Shown: positions 1 through 6,677 of the stretch, piece by piece
How positions within the stretch are numbered: position 1 is the first letter of the stretch
How the letters are laid out: the number at the start of each line of letters is the position of its first letter
NCBI GenBank assembly: GCA_031284845.1
Contig: JAITXH010000132.1
Location: 1-22,189, forward strand
Length of the DNA stretch: 22,189 bases
Reading direction: 5' to 3'
Source: Puniceicoccales bacterium
GTDB taxonomy: Bacteria; Verrucomicrobiota; Verrucomicrobiia; Opitutales; UBA953
The notes under the pieces: generated by a model
Told to the model about the DNA's origin: nothing
Database searches by the model: none
What the model saw: the letters and a program-made list of their open reading frames with translations, nothing else
Made by a program: the position numbers and the translations under genes

Positions 1-1224
1 GGCAAACGCGTCCTCATTCGCGTGGACTTCAACGTCCCGCAGGACAAACAAACCGGTGCCATCACCAACAACGCGCGAATCGTCGCCGCGTTGCCCACCA
101 TCCAGTATGCGCTGGATAAAGGCGCCTCCGTCGTCCTGATGTCCCACCTCGGGCGTCCCGATGGCAAAGTCGTCGCCAAATACAGCCTCAAGCCCATCGC
201 CGCCGAGCTTGCCAAACTCCTCTCCCGTCCGGTCGCTTTCAGCGAAGAGAGCGTCGGCCCTGCCGCCGAAGCCGCCGCTAAAGCGCTCCAGCCCGGCCAA
301 GTGCTCCTCCTCGAGAACCTCCGCTTCCACCTCGAAGAAGAAGGCAAGGCCAAGATCAAAAATGCTGACGGCACCGAAACCAAAATCAAAGCCGACCCCG
401 AAAAGGTGAAAGCATTCCGCGCCGGCCTCACCCGCCTCGGCGACGTCTATGTCAACGACGCCTTCGGCACCGCCCACCGCGACCACTCTTCCATGACCGG
501 CATCGCCCTTCCCGACAGAGTTTCCGGCTTTCTCATGGAAGCCGAAGTGAGCGCCTTCGAGACCGTCGTCAACGCCCCCAAACGCCCCCTCCTCGCCATC
601 CTCGGCGGCGCGAAAATCGCCGACAAAATCCCCCTCATCAACAACCTCATTGATAAGGCCAACGAAATCATCATCGGCGGCGGCATGGCATTCACCTTCC
701 TCAAAGAACTCGAAGGCGTGAAAATCGGCTCCAGCCTCTACGACGCCGATGGCGCAAAACTCGTCACCGAACTCGTCGCCAAAGCCAAAGCCAAGAACGT
801 GCGCCTCACGCTCCCCGTGGACTTTATCATCGCGGACAAATTCGCCCCCGACGCCGCCACCCAAACCGCCGACAAAGCGACCGGCATCCCCGACGGCTGG
901 CTCGGCCTCGACGTCGGCCCCAAGTCCATCGAGCTTGTCCGCGCCGCCATTGTGCGCTCCAACACCATCGTCTGGAACGGCCCCGCCGGCGTTTTTGAAT
1001 TCGATAAATTTGCCGCCGCTACCAAAGCCATGGCCGCAGACATCGAAGCCGCCACCAAGCGCGGAGCCATCACCATCGTAGGCGGCGGCGACACCGCCAC
1101 TGCCGCCAAGAAATTCGGCGTGGACAAAAAAGTCACCCACTGCTCGACCGGCGGCGGCGCATCACTCGAGTTCCTCGAAGGCAAAGTCCTGCCCGGCGTC
1201 GCCGCGCTCGACAAAAAGAACTGA
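1..1224 (+). CDS. pgk: phosphoglycerate kinase, 5' end cut off by the window
   Basis: Phosphoglycerate kinase transfers the acyl phosphate of 1,3-bisphosphoglycerate to ADP, giving 3-phosphoglycerate and ATP in the cytosol. The frame is open from base 1 (GKRVLIRVDFNVP) and about 13-17 N-terminal residues lie outside the window. Family motifs are all present: VDFNVP, SHLGRP, LLENLRFH, ILGGAK, GGGMAFTFLK, WNGPAGVFEF, the nucleotide-binding GGGDTAT, and the STGGGASLE C-terminus. An insertion of roughly 25-30 residues starts just after LENLRFH (window residue 111 onward: EEEGKAKIKNADG...). It lines up with the insertion known from eukaryotic cytosolic PGK and is missing from most bacterial enzymes. 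The next gene is tpiA, 109 bases downstream in the same direction. The stop at 1222-1224 is clear. Identity is certain; only the start is unseen. Confidence 0.98.
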   Translation, partial: GKRVLIRVDFNVPQDKQTGAITNNARIVAALPTIQYALDKGASVVLMSHLGRPDGKVVAKYSLKPIAAELAKLLSRPVAFSEESVGPAAEAAAKALQPGQVLLLENLRFHLEEEGKAKIKNADGTETKIKADPEKVKAFRAGLTRLGDVYVNDAFGTAHRDHSSMTGIALPDRVSGFLMEAEVSAFETVVNAPKRPLLAILGGAKIADKIPLINNLIDKANEIIIGGGMAFTFLKELEGVKIGSSLYDADGAKLVTELVAKAKAKNVRLTLPVDFIIADKFAPDAATQTADKATGIPDGWLGLDVGPKSIELVRAAIVRSNTIVWNGPAGVFEFDKFAAATKAMAADIEAATKRGAITIVGGGDTATAAKKFGVDKKVTHCSTGGGASLEFLEGKVLPGVAALDKKN

Positions 1225-1230
1225 CCTGCC

Positions 1231-1290
1231 TATTTCATGAAAAACGAGACAGTCAAAATCGGATAACGCCGAGCGAGTTTTCATGAAATA
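1231..1290. promoter_or_regulatory. paired palindromes between pgk and tpiA, operator-like
   Basis: Thirteen bases at 1231-1243 (TATTTCATGAAAA) are the exact reverse complement of 1278-1290. Each arm contains the ten-base perfect palindrome TTTCATGAAA. The two copies are therefore both an inverted pair with a 34-base spacer and two self-symmetric sites. There is no T-run, so a terminator is unlikely. A binding site for a dimeric regulator, or a stem in the pgk-tpiA transcript, fits better. The role is inferred. Confidence 0.45.
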
Positions 1291-1310
1291 CACAGATTAA
1301 ACCAATCTCA

Positions 1311-1333
1311 CACCAACACACACCAACACACAC
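1311..1333 (+). promoter_or_regulatory. A/C-rich tandem-repeat leader before tpiA (no Shine-Dalgarno)
   Basis: The ten bases CACCAACACA occur twice in direct succession (1311-1320 and 1321-1330) and run directly into CACATG. There is no purine-rich ribosome-binding motif. The unpaired C/A-rich leader may help initiation without an anti-Shine-Dalgarno contact; that role is inferred. Confidence 0.4.
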
Positions 1334-2113
1334 ATGCCACGCATTATCACCATCGCCGGTAACTGGAAAATGAACAAGACGGCCTCCGAGTCCGTTGACT
1401 TGGCCAAGCCAATCATCCAGGCCCTCAACAATCAGAACGAGGTCGCCGTCATCGTCTGTCCGCCCTTCACCGCACTGCAAGCTGTGAGCGGACTTATCGA
1501 AAATTCCTCTGTGCGCCTCGGCGCGCAGAACGTAAGCGACAAAGCCTCCGGTGCCTACACCGGCGAAATCTCTGCCGCCATGTTGCGCGACCTGCACGTC
1601 ACGCACGTCATCCTCGGCCACAGCGAACGCCGCGCCTACTACAGCGAGACCGACGCCTTCATCAACAAGAAGGTGCTCGCTGCACTGGAAAACAACCTCA
1701 AGCCCATTCTTTGCGTCGGAGAGACCCTCGACGAACGCGAAGGCAACAAGACGTTTGACGTCATACACACGCAGATCAAAGGCGGCTTGGCCGGCGTCAC
1801 CATCGCGCAGGCAGAGAACCTCATCATCGCCTATGAACCCGTGTGGGCCATCGGCACCGGCAAGACGGCCACCCCTGCGCTGGCGCAGGAAGTCCATGCC
1901 TTTATCCGCAAGGAATTGTCCGCCCTTCTGGGAGAATCTGTAGCGCAGAAAACCCGCATCCTCTACGGCGGCTCAATGAAGCCCGACAATGCCGCCGCCC
2001 TTTTGGCAGAGCAGGATATTGACGGTGGCCTCATCGGCGGCGCGGCTTTAGCGGCCAAGGATTTCCTTGCGCTCGTCGAATCCGGCAAAGCAGCCGCAGG
2101 CAAGAAAGCGTAA
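1334..2113 (+). CDS. tpiA: triosephosphate isomerase
   Basis: Interconverts dihydroxyacetone phosphate and glyceraldehyde 3-phosphate in cytosolic glycolysis. At 259 residues it has normal family length. The catalytic residues can be placed: Asn10 and Lys12 in GNWKMN, His96 in LGHSERR, and Glu168 in YEPVWAIGTGK (the flexible loop 6 follows it). The phosphate-binding YGGSMKPDNA and GGLIGGAAL segments are near the C-terminus. The ATG at 1334 begins exactly where homologs begin. It has no Shine-Dalgarno sequence; instead it follows an A/C-rich leader with CACCAACACA repeated in tandem at 1311-1330. It probably shares a transcript with pgk and is closed by the terminator at 2146. Identity is certain. 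Confidence 0.98.
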   Translation: MPRIITIAGNWKMNKTASESVDLAKPIIQALNNQNEVAVIVCPPFTALQAVSGLIENSSVRLGAQNVSDKASGAYTGEISAAMLRDLHVTHVILGHSERRAYYSETDAFINKKVLAALENNLKPILCVGETLDEREGNKTFDVIHTQIKGGLAGVTIAQAENLIIAYEPVWAIGTGKTATPALAQEVHAFIRKELSALLGESVAQKTRILYGGSMKPDNAAALLAEQDIDGGLIGGAALAAKDFLALVESGKAAAGKKA

Positions 2114-2145
2114 AGCGAAACCGGCGTCAGGCAGCCGGGAAGACA

Positions 2146-2174
2146 CACGCCCCACGCGGGGCGTGGTGTTTTTT
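2146..2174 (+). terminator. intrinsic terminator after tpiA
   Basis: The eight-base GC stem CACGCCCC (2146-2153) and GGGGCGTG (2158-2165) closes a four-base loop. It is followed by GGTG and six T (2169-2174). It starts 33 bases after the tpiA stop and is a textbook rho-independent terminator for the plus strand. Confidence 0.85.
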
Positions 2175-2218
2175 ACCGGCATGCGCGAGGGCATTTTATC
2201 TTTCCCTTTTTTCACAAA

Positions 2219-2265
2219 AAAAACTCCAGATACAGGCTCGCCCGTATCTGGAGTTTTTAATTTTT
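2219..2265. terminator. bidirectional terminator between tpiA and the convergent oxidoreductase
   Basis: A perfect 15-base stem (2219-2233 with 2244-2258) closes a ten-base loop. It is flanked by an A-run on the left and T-runs on the right, so it can act in both directions. It sits 17 bases beyond the stop of the minus-strand oxidoreductase and backs up the tpiA terminator. Confidence 0.85.
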
Positions 2266-2274
2266 TTGCTGCTA

Positions 2275-3573
2275 TCACACCAGGCGTGTCGTGCCGGGAA
2301 TAGCCACTTTCACCTCAGGAGCCTCGCCGAACTTGTAGGCCGGCGGGGTGAGGTCGAGCTTCGAGGCCTCGAGTATCCATTTGTAGCTGACTTCTTTGCC
2401 CGTGTAAGCGGAAACGCGCCCAAGAATGCCGGTCAGGGTGGATTCGGCAACCGTGCGGGCTTCGTTCAACGGCGTGCCGTTGCGGATGCTTTCGATCAAA
2501 TCAACATGCTCTTGGACGTATTCGGGCGGAACTTTTCCCTTATAATTCCAGGTTTCGCCCTTGAAGAGTTGAATTTTGCCATTGGGAATGGCGGTGCCGA
2601 GCGTGCCCACAAGGCGCTCGTTTACGCGATTCGCAGTGTTGTTCGACTGACGGCAAACGCTGGATACGCGGGCACCGTTGGCATATTCAAACTCGATGGC
2701 GAAGTGGTCCCATGCATCGCCGTATCTCGGCAGAGTGCGCCTCTGGCGGCCACCCACACCGAAAGCTTTCACCGGAGGTCCGCCAAATGCCCAGTTGATA
2801 ATGTCTATATTGTGGACGTGCTGCTCGACGATATGGTCACCGCTGAGCCATGTGTAATAGAGCCAGTTGCGGATCTGGTATTCCATGTCCGTCCAACCGG
2901 GTTGGCGTGCGTTATGCCAAAGCTCGCCACCGACCCAATAGCATTGCCCGCCGACGAGTTCGCCAATGGCACCCTCTTTGATGCGCTTGAGGGTCTCCAC
3001 GTAACCTGCGTGGTGGCGGCGCTGAGTGCCGGCGACGATGGAAAGTTTCTTTTGCGCGGCAAGTTCGCCAAGGGCGATAACGCGGCGGCATCCGGCGGGA
3101 TCCACAGCGACTGGCTTTTCGGCAAAAATGTGGACGCCTTTTTCGACAGCGGCTTCCATGTGAAGCGGGCGGAAGTGCGGCGGGGTGGTAAGGATGACGA
3201 GATCCACGCCCGAATTGATGACGTCTTTGTAGGCATCAAATCCCACAAAGGCGCGTTCCTGTGGGACGGCGCTGCGCGGGTTTTTGTTCAAGTCATTGCG
3301 GACCTTTGTGACGCGATCCTCAAAGAGATCTCCCAGCGCCCAGATTTTCACAGAGGGGTGCGCAGCGAGGATGTTTCGGACGGCATCTCTACCCCGGCCT
3401 CCCGTGCCGATAACGCCGACTTTGAGGACGTCGGAAGCGCCGGCTGCAAAGGCATTGACGGGAAGTCCGGCAAGCACGGGAACGCTGGCGAGCGCAGCAC
3501 AATTGCCGATAAAAGCACGTCGGGAGTCGCGGCGCAGTTCAGAGATAATTTGAGAGGAGTTGGACACTTGCAT
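2275..3573 (-). CDS. Tat-exported Gfo/Idh/MocA family oxidoreductase
   Basis: NAD(P)-dependent sugar or polyol dehydrogenase-like protein of 432 residues; the substrate cannot be told from the sequence. A twin-arginine signal is visible at residues 17-23 (SRRAFIG), followed by a hydrophobic stretch ending near AFAAG at 41-45. The Rossmann fold starts at about 50, with the dinucleotide motif GTGGRG at 56-61. The family EKP motif is at 152-154. The second domain carries GDHIVEQHVHNID at 245-257, the conserved His/Asp region of this family. Tat export suggests the protein folds with its cofactor in the cytoplasm and then works in the periplasm, as is common for this family in Verrucomicrobiota and Planctomycetota. 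It is transcribed alone, behind a structured leader at 3611-3800. The start codon is ATG without a Shine-Dalgarno sequence. Confidence 0.93.
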   Translation of the reverse strand: MQVSNSSQIISELRRDSRRAFIGNCAALASVPVLAGLPVNAFAAGASDVLKVGVIGTGGRGRDAVRNILAAHPSVKIWALGDLFEDRVTKVRNDLNKNPRSAVPQERAFVGFDAYKDVINSGVDLVILTTPPHFRPLHMEAAVEKGVHIFAEKPVAVDPAGCRRVIALGELAAQKKLSIVAGTQRRHHAGYVETLKRIKEGAIGELVGGQCYWVGGELWHNARQPGWTDMEYQIRNWLYYTWLSGDHIVEQHVHNIDIINWAFGGPPVKAFGVGGRQRRTLPRYGDAWDHFAIEFEYANGARVSSVCRQSNNTANRVNERLVGTLGTAIPNGKIQLFKGETWNYKGKVPPEYVQEHVDLIESIRNGTPLNEARTVAESTLTGILGRVSAYTGKEVSYKWILEASKLDLTPPAYKFGEAPEVKVAIPGTTRLV

Positions 3574-3610
3574 AAGATGCGTTTAGTTAATTCGTTTGAG
3601 TTTTGCTGAC

Positions 3611-3791
3611 TAAAAAAAGCGGATTCGCGACTTGGATGCGAATCCGCTGTTTTTGGGAAACACGGAGAATCGTGCTTTGTTCCTGAGTAACCCGCACCGC
3701 CCGTGAGATCTAAACCGGCTTTGCCATGAGCACATGCGATAAATTCGTTTATCCTGTTTCGCACAGAACACGAGGAAGAGGCATCGTAGGT
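3611..3791 (-). ncRNA. candidate structured leader or small RNA upstream of the oxidoreductase
   Basis: On the minus strand a -10-like TATATT (3798-3803) lies within an AT-rich stretch. About 180 bases follow before the strong terminator at 3618-3648. The stretch folds into several local hairpins: GATAAA-CGAA-TTTATC, GTTCTGT-GCGAA-ACAGGAT, and a stem around CACG-ATTCTC-CGTG just before the terminator. A 138-residue open frame crosses the region, but its translation has no protein-like pattern. I could not match it to 6S, SRP, tmRNA, RNase P or a riboswitch class known to me. It could be an independent small RNA or the attenuated 5' leader of the oxidoreductase. Confidence 0.35.
3618..3654 (-). 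terminator. intrinsic terminator or attenuator just upstream of the oxidoreductase
   Basis: A perfect 11-base stem (AGCGGATTCGC 3618-3628 with 3638-3648) closes a nine-base loop. On the minus strand it is followed by seven T (3612-3618). It ends about 40 bases before the oxidoreductase ATG, so minus-strand transcripts entering the gene must read through it. It may end a small RNA, attenuate the gene, or stop read-through from the outer-membrane protein gene at 4000-4677. The plus-strand side also has five T (3650-3654). Confidence 0.75.
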
Positions 3792-3999
3792 TTTCCTAAT
3801 ATAATTTTCACAAAAGGGTTAAAAACTTTCGGCATGTAGTAATTGCGCCAGCCTTCGTGAAATTCGTGTAATTCGTGGATGAAAAAAATTACCAGTGCTA
3901 CGCCTTCCCCGCCTCACCGAACGAATTGTCCGGATGGATGGCATAGGAATGTAAATCGCTCCCACAGGAGCCGCGCACTACCGCGCAAGGCGCACGGAA
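3655..3999. other. intergenic region without a protein gene
   Basis: This stretch holds the 5' part of the candidate leader RNA (to about 3803), the ATTCGTG repeat (3854-3878), and a small hairpin, GCTCC-CACA-GGAGC (3958-3971), just downstream of the outer-membrane protein stop. The hairpin has no T-run and is at best a weak terminator. No convincing coding frame was seen on either strand. Confidence 0.6.
3854..3878. repeat. interspersed ATTCGTG repeat, copy 1 (three units)
   Basis: Three units of TTCGTG occur at nine-base spacing. The 18 bases AATTCGTGTAATTCGTGG (3861-3878) recur exactly at 8117-8134. This copy lies in the intergenic region downstream of the outer-membrane protein gene. The same type of repeat is, from memory, widespread between genes in several bacterial phyla. 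Confidence 0.7.
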
Positions 4000-4677
4000 T
4001 CAAAAACGCCAGGTAACGCCAAATTCGACTGACTGGTGGAGCATGTCCACCGATTTATAGCCTATGAGGTCGGTCCGATACATGGGGCTGATGTAGCTGA
4101 AACGATAGGCGGCAAAAAGGCTCACCGAATCCGTAAGATGGACGGTGATGCTGGGTTTGACCTGACAGGCATAGTCCCAGTTGCCCTTGCGCTCGGTATG
4201 CCCACGGTCTTTGGTTTCGCCATAGGAACCCCCTACCCCGCCTCCGATGAGAAGCCCGATTTCGAGGTGTTCTCCGATGCAATACGAACCGCCGACATTG
4301 GCATAGAGCACTCCCGCATCTACGCTCTCGCGGTAGTAGCCCCGGGTGCCCGTCGTGCTGAAGCCATAAAGTTCGGCGCCAAATTGGAACTGCCAATTGC
4401 GATGGTTCTCCGTGCGCCCGGGCAAAATCAGAAGGCTGAGAGAGCCGCCCCAACCTTTTTGACCGCGCACATCAGAACCAAGGCCGAACACGTAGTCGCC
4501 GGCTACGGAGAGGTTGGCAAACGGGTGCGCTCCAGCGCGGCGCGGCGCGGCAGTGGGGTCGAGATTGGGCACATCCATGCGCTGTTGCAATGGGGGGATA
4601 CCGGTGTCGGTCCCGGCGCAAAGCGCTGGTGCGACGATGATCAATGCAGAGATGGCTAAAACAGTTGGTGCGCTCAT
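4000..4677 (-). CDS. small outer-membrane beta-barrel protein
   Basis: A 225-residue exported protein. An N-terminal hydrophobic signal (residues 1-20, APALCA then GTD) is followed by a Pro-rich linker. From about residue 53 come alternating amphipathic strands rich in Gly and aromatic residues (for example DYVFGLGSD, FQFGAELYGF, SVSLFAAYRFSY). The protein ends in FGVTWRF, the terminal aromatic signature that the Bam machinery recognises. The size suggests a barrel of about eight to ten strands, such as an OmpW/OmpA-barrel-like or outer-membrane-protein-beta-barrel protein. No ligand can be named. The gene is on its own, with a terminator-like hairpin (4735-4756) on its upstream side and a weak one downstream. 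The ATG has no Shine-Dalgarno sequence. Confidence 0.75.
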   Translation of the reverse strand: MSAPTVLAISALIIVAPALCAGTDTGIPPLQQRMDVPNLDPTAAPRRAGAHPFANLSVAGDYVFGLGSDVRGQKGWGGSLSLLILPGRTENHRNWQFQFGAELYGFSTTGTRGYYRESVDAGVLYANVGGSYCIGEHLEIGLLIGGGVGGSYGETKDRGHTERKGNWDYACQVKPSITVHLTDSVSLFAAYRFSYISPMYRTDLIGYKSVDMLHQSVEFGVTWRF

Positions 4678-4734
4678 GGTGTATTCACGATGTGATGTGG
4701 AGTAGCTTGTGTAAAAGTCAAAAACGTAAAATTA

Positions 4735-4756
4735 AAAATGCCCTTTGCCGCATTTT
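4735..4756 (-). terminator. probable terminator of the folD-RDD transcript
   Basis: The seven-base stem AAAATGC (4735-4741) with GCATTTT (4750-4756) closes an eight-base loop. On the minus strand it is followed by a T-rich tract (TAATTTTACGTTTTT). It lies 26 bases past the RDD gene stop. The stem is AT-rich, so its strength is uncertain. Confidence 0.45.
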
Positions 4757-4781
4757 ACAGGCGCGGATGGCAGCACGTAAT

Positions 4782-5534
4782 TTAATGGAAAAAGCTGTCT
4801 TCGTCGTCCGCCCTCGTTTTGCGCGGCGCGACCCAAAGATCGCTGCGTGCGTCAATCACCTCGGTGTGCGAGAGCATATCATGCCAACTGCGGCGGCGGG
4901 GATTGAAGAGGGGGACGTGGGCATCCACGACACCGATGAGGAGGAGCAAGGGGCTGGACGAACAGCAGAAAATGGATTTCCAGGCAGAGCGCACAAGGCT
5001 GTCGAAAAAACGCGGTGGCCCGCGATCGGATGTGCTGGCGACTCGCAGATGAAAGATCTTTTTGCCGAATGAAGCGCCTCCTGTGAAAAACTCGGTCACA
5101 AAGAAATAGCCCCAGAAGAAAAAAGTCTGCACCGTGGCGATGAACTCAAGAAGCTTAGCGGCGGCTTCGGGAATGGCACGGGCCTTATCGGGGATGGCAC
5201 GGGCTTGTTCCATGAAGCGCGAGTAATCGGCCTGCGGATGCGTATAAAGGGTGCGGTAGCTTTCCCACAGCCCGGTGGCCCATGTCCTGAGCGCGCTCAA
5301 TTCCTCGCTGTGATACTGGGGAAGCATCCACCTGAAAAAAATGATTATGACGAGCGTAACGAGCAACCAGTCGAACATATAGGCCAGCGAGCGCCAGAAG
5401 AGAGGTGCCGGCACGACTTGCAGCCTGTCCGGCAAGTCGTGCCTGCTTTCAGGCTCCGGCTCGGGGGATGCGCGGGCGCCTTCCGGCAAAGGAGGCGGTA
5501 GCGGCGGCGGGGTTCCGGGATCTGGCACGGACAT
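4782..5534 (-). CDS. RDD-family membrane protein
   Basis: Inner-membrane protein of 250 residues. After a proline-rich cytoplasmic N-terminus (residues 8-44) the RDD signature appears: Arg48 before, and Asp55 within, a first membrane segment of about 50-69 (LAYMFDWLLVTLVII). A second segment (FFFWGYFFVTEF) runs into TGGASFGKKIFHLRV. A third (PLLLLIGVV) is followed by RRRSWHDMLSHTEVI, the usual C-terminal end of the domain. RDD proteins are often called transporters, and some have been linked to ion exchange, but function here is unknown. A GTG start at 5576 would overlap folD by 14 bases; the ATG at 5534, 28 bases after the folD stop, is preferred. It is probably cotranscribed with folD. The central part (80-140) looks helical and charged and is not part of the core RDD domain. 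Confidence 0.8.
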   Translation of the reverse strand: MSVPDPGTPPPLPPPLPEGARASPEPEPESRHDLPDRLQVVPAPLFWRSLAYMFDWLLVTLVIIIFFRWMLPQYHSEELSALRTWATGLWESYRTLYTHPQADYSRFMEQARAIPDKARAIPEAAAKLLEFIATVQTFFFWGYFFVTEFFTGGASFGKKIFHLRVASTSDRGPPRFFDSLVRSAWKSIFCCSSSPLLLLIGVVDAHVPLFNPRRRSWHDMLSHTEVIDARSDLWVAPRKTRADDEDSFFH

Positions 5535-5562
5535 AGTTTGCGTGAAAAGGAAAGTAAAACGC

Positions 5563-6432
5563 TCAGTCTCTGACACTCAATTCGCAAGAGGCGAGTGTGT
5601 TCTTCATCAGCATCGCCACCGTCATCGGGCCGACGCCACCGGGCACGGGGGTGATGAGCGAGGCTTTGGCGGCCACGGCATCAAAGTCCACATCGCCCAC
5701 GAGGCGGTAGCCGGTCTTTTTTGTCGCGTCGGGGATGCGGTTGATACCTACATCTATGACGACAGCGCCGTCTTTCACCATGTCCGCAGTAATGAAACGC
5801 GGCCTGCCGATCGCGGCGATAAGGATGTCTGCCGAGCGGGTGATGGCACCCAGATCGTGTGTGCGCGAGTGGCAGACGGTGACGGTCGCATCCGTCCCTT
5901 TTGCGAGGAGAAGGAGGGCCGCGGGCTTGCCGACGATGAGGCTGCGCCCGACTATGACGGCGTGCTTGCCTGCGGTGGCTGCACCCGACCGGCGCAGCAA
6001 TTCAACGATGCCCGCAGGAGTGCAGGCGGCAAACGCCCCGGGCAACTCCTGGACGAGCCGCCCGATATTGGTGGAAGTAAAGCCATCCACGTCTTTGTCC
6101 GGCGAAATACGGTTGAAAATTTCTGTTTCCGGGAGATGCGCGGGAAGCGGTGCCTGCACGAGAATACCATGCACGGCGGAATCGGCGTTCAACGTGTCGA
6201 GACATGCGAGAAGCTCGCCCTTGGACACCGTTTCGGGGAAGAGATAAAGCGTAGATTTCATACCGACTTCTGCGGCGGTCTTTTGCTTTTTCGTGACGTA
6301 AGAGATAGACGCCGGATCGTCGCCGACGCGCACAACAGCGATGTGGGGGACTATCGGGGCGAGTGCCGCGACGCGGCTTTTAATCTCCTGAAGTATTTGC
6401 CGGGCGATGGCGTTTCCGTCTATAAGAGGCAT
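5563..6432 (-). CDS. folD: bifunctional methylenetetrahydrofolate dehydrogenase/cyclohydrolase
   Basis: FolD oxidises 5,10-methylene-THF with NADP+ and hydrolyses the methenyl product to 10-formyl-THF, supplying one-carbon units in the cytosol. The 289 residues match the family length. Key elements are visible: VGDDPAS, then Tyr45 and the catalytic Lys49 in YVTKKQK; GILVQAPLP; PDKDVDGF; the cofactor-binding GRSLIVGKP; VIDVGIN; and the C-terminal PVPGGVGPMTVAMLMKNT. The ATG (6432) starts at MPLIDGNAIA, as in homologs, without a Shine-Dalgarno sequence. A perfect ten-base inverted repeat (6477-6512) lies in its 5' region and could regulate it or the divergent lipoprotein gene. The RDD gene follows directly. 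Confidence 0.97.
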   Translation of the reverse strand: MPLIDGNAIARQILQEIKSRVAALAPIVPHIAVVRVGDDPASISYVTKKQKTAAEVGMKSTLYLFPETVSKGELLACLDTLNADSAVHGILVQAPLPAHLPETEIFNRISPDKDVDGFTSTNIGRLVQELPGAFAACTPAGIVELLRRSGAATAGKHAVIVGRSLIVGKPAALLLLAKGTDATVTVCHSRTHDLGAITRSADILIAAIGRPRFITADMVKDGAVVIDVGINRIPDATKKTGYRLVGDVDFDAVAAKASLITPVPGGVGPMTVAMLMKNTLASCELSVRD

Positions 6433-6476
6433 TGTGTTACAAGGATGAAATGGGCGGGAATAGAGGGCATGTTCTC

Positions 6477-6512
6477 AATCACCGCAAATCCAAATCCACC
6501 GATGCGGTGATT
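6477..6512. promoter_or_regulatory. inverted repeat in the divergent folD / propeller-protein spacer
   Basis: AATCACCGCA (6477-6486) is repeated in perfect inverse at 6503-6512 with a 16-base spacer. The right arm can also pair with CACCG inside the loop, giving a competing smaller hairpin. There is no T-run. It lies 45 bases upstream of folD in the shared spacer and could be an operator or a leader structure. The role is inferred. Confidence 0.35.
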
Positions 6513-6677
6513 TACCCCGCATATTTCACGCAAACCCAGTCAGCCTTCCCAAATCGGCTGATACCCGTAGAGAGCGTTCTTTACGCCTTTTTGGGATTGT
6601 AGCGTTCTCGTTTCCGCCTTGGATTGCGCCCCATGACTCTCACGTTCATACCTCCGCTTTCCGGCGTCCGTGCCGCA

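Noticed and set aside
2266..3609. Open plus-strand frame of 447 residues opposite the oxidoreductase
   Set aside because: It is the antisense shadow of a clear Gfo/Idh/MocA gene; the translation has no domain-like pattern, while the minus-strand protein has a Tat signal and all family motifs.
3348..3764. 138-residue minus-strand frame overlapping the leader RNA region
   Set aside because: It crosses a strong terminator, overlaps the oxidoreductase in another frame and has no protein-like composition.
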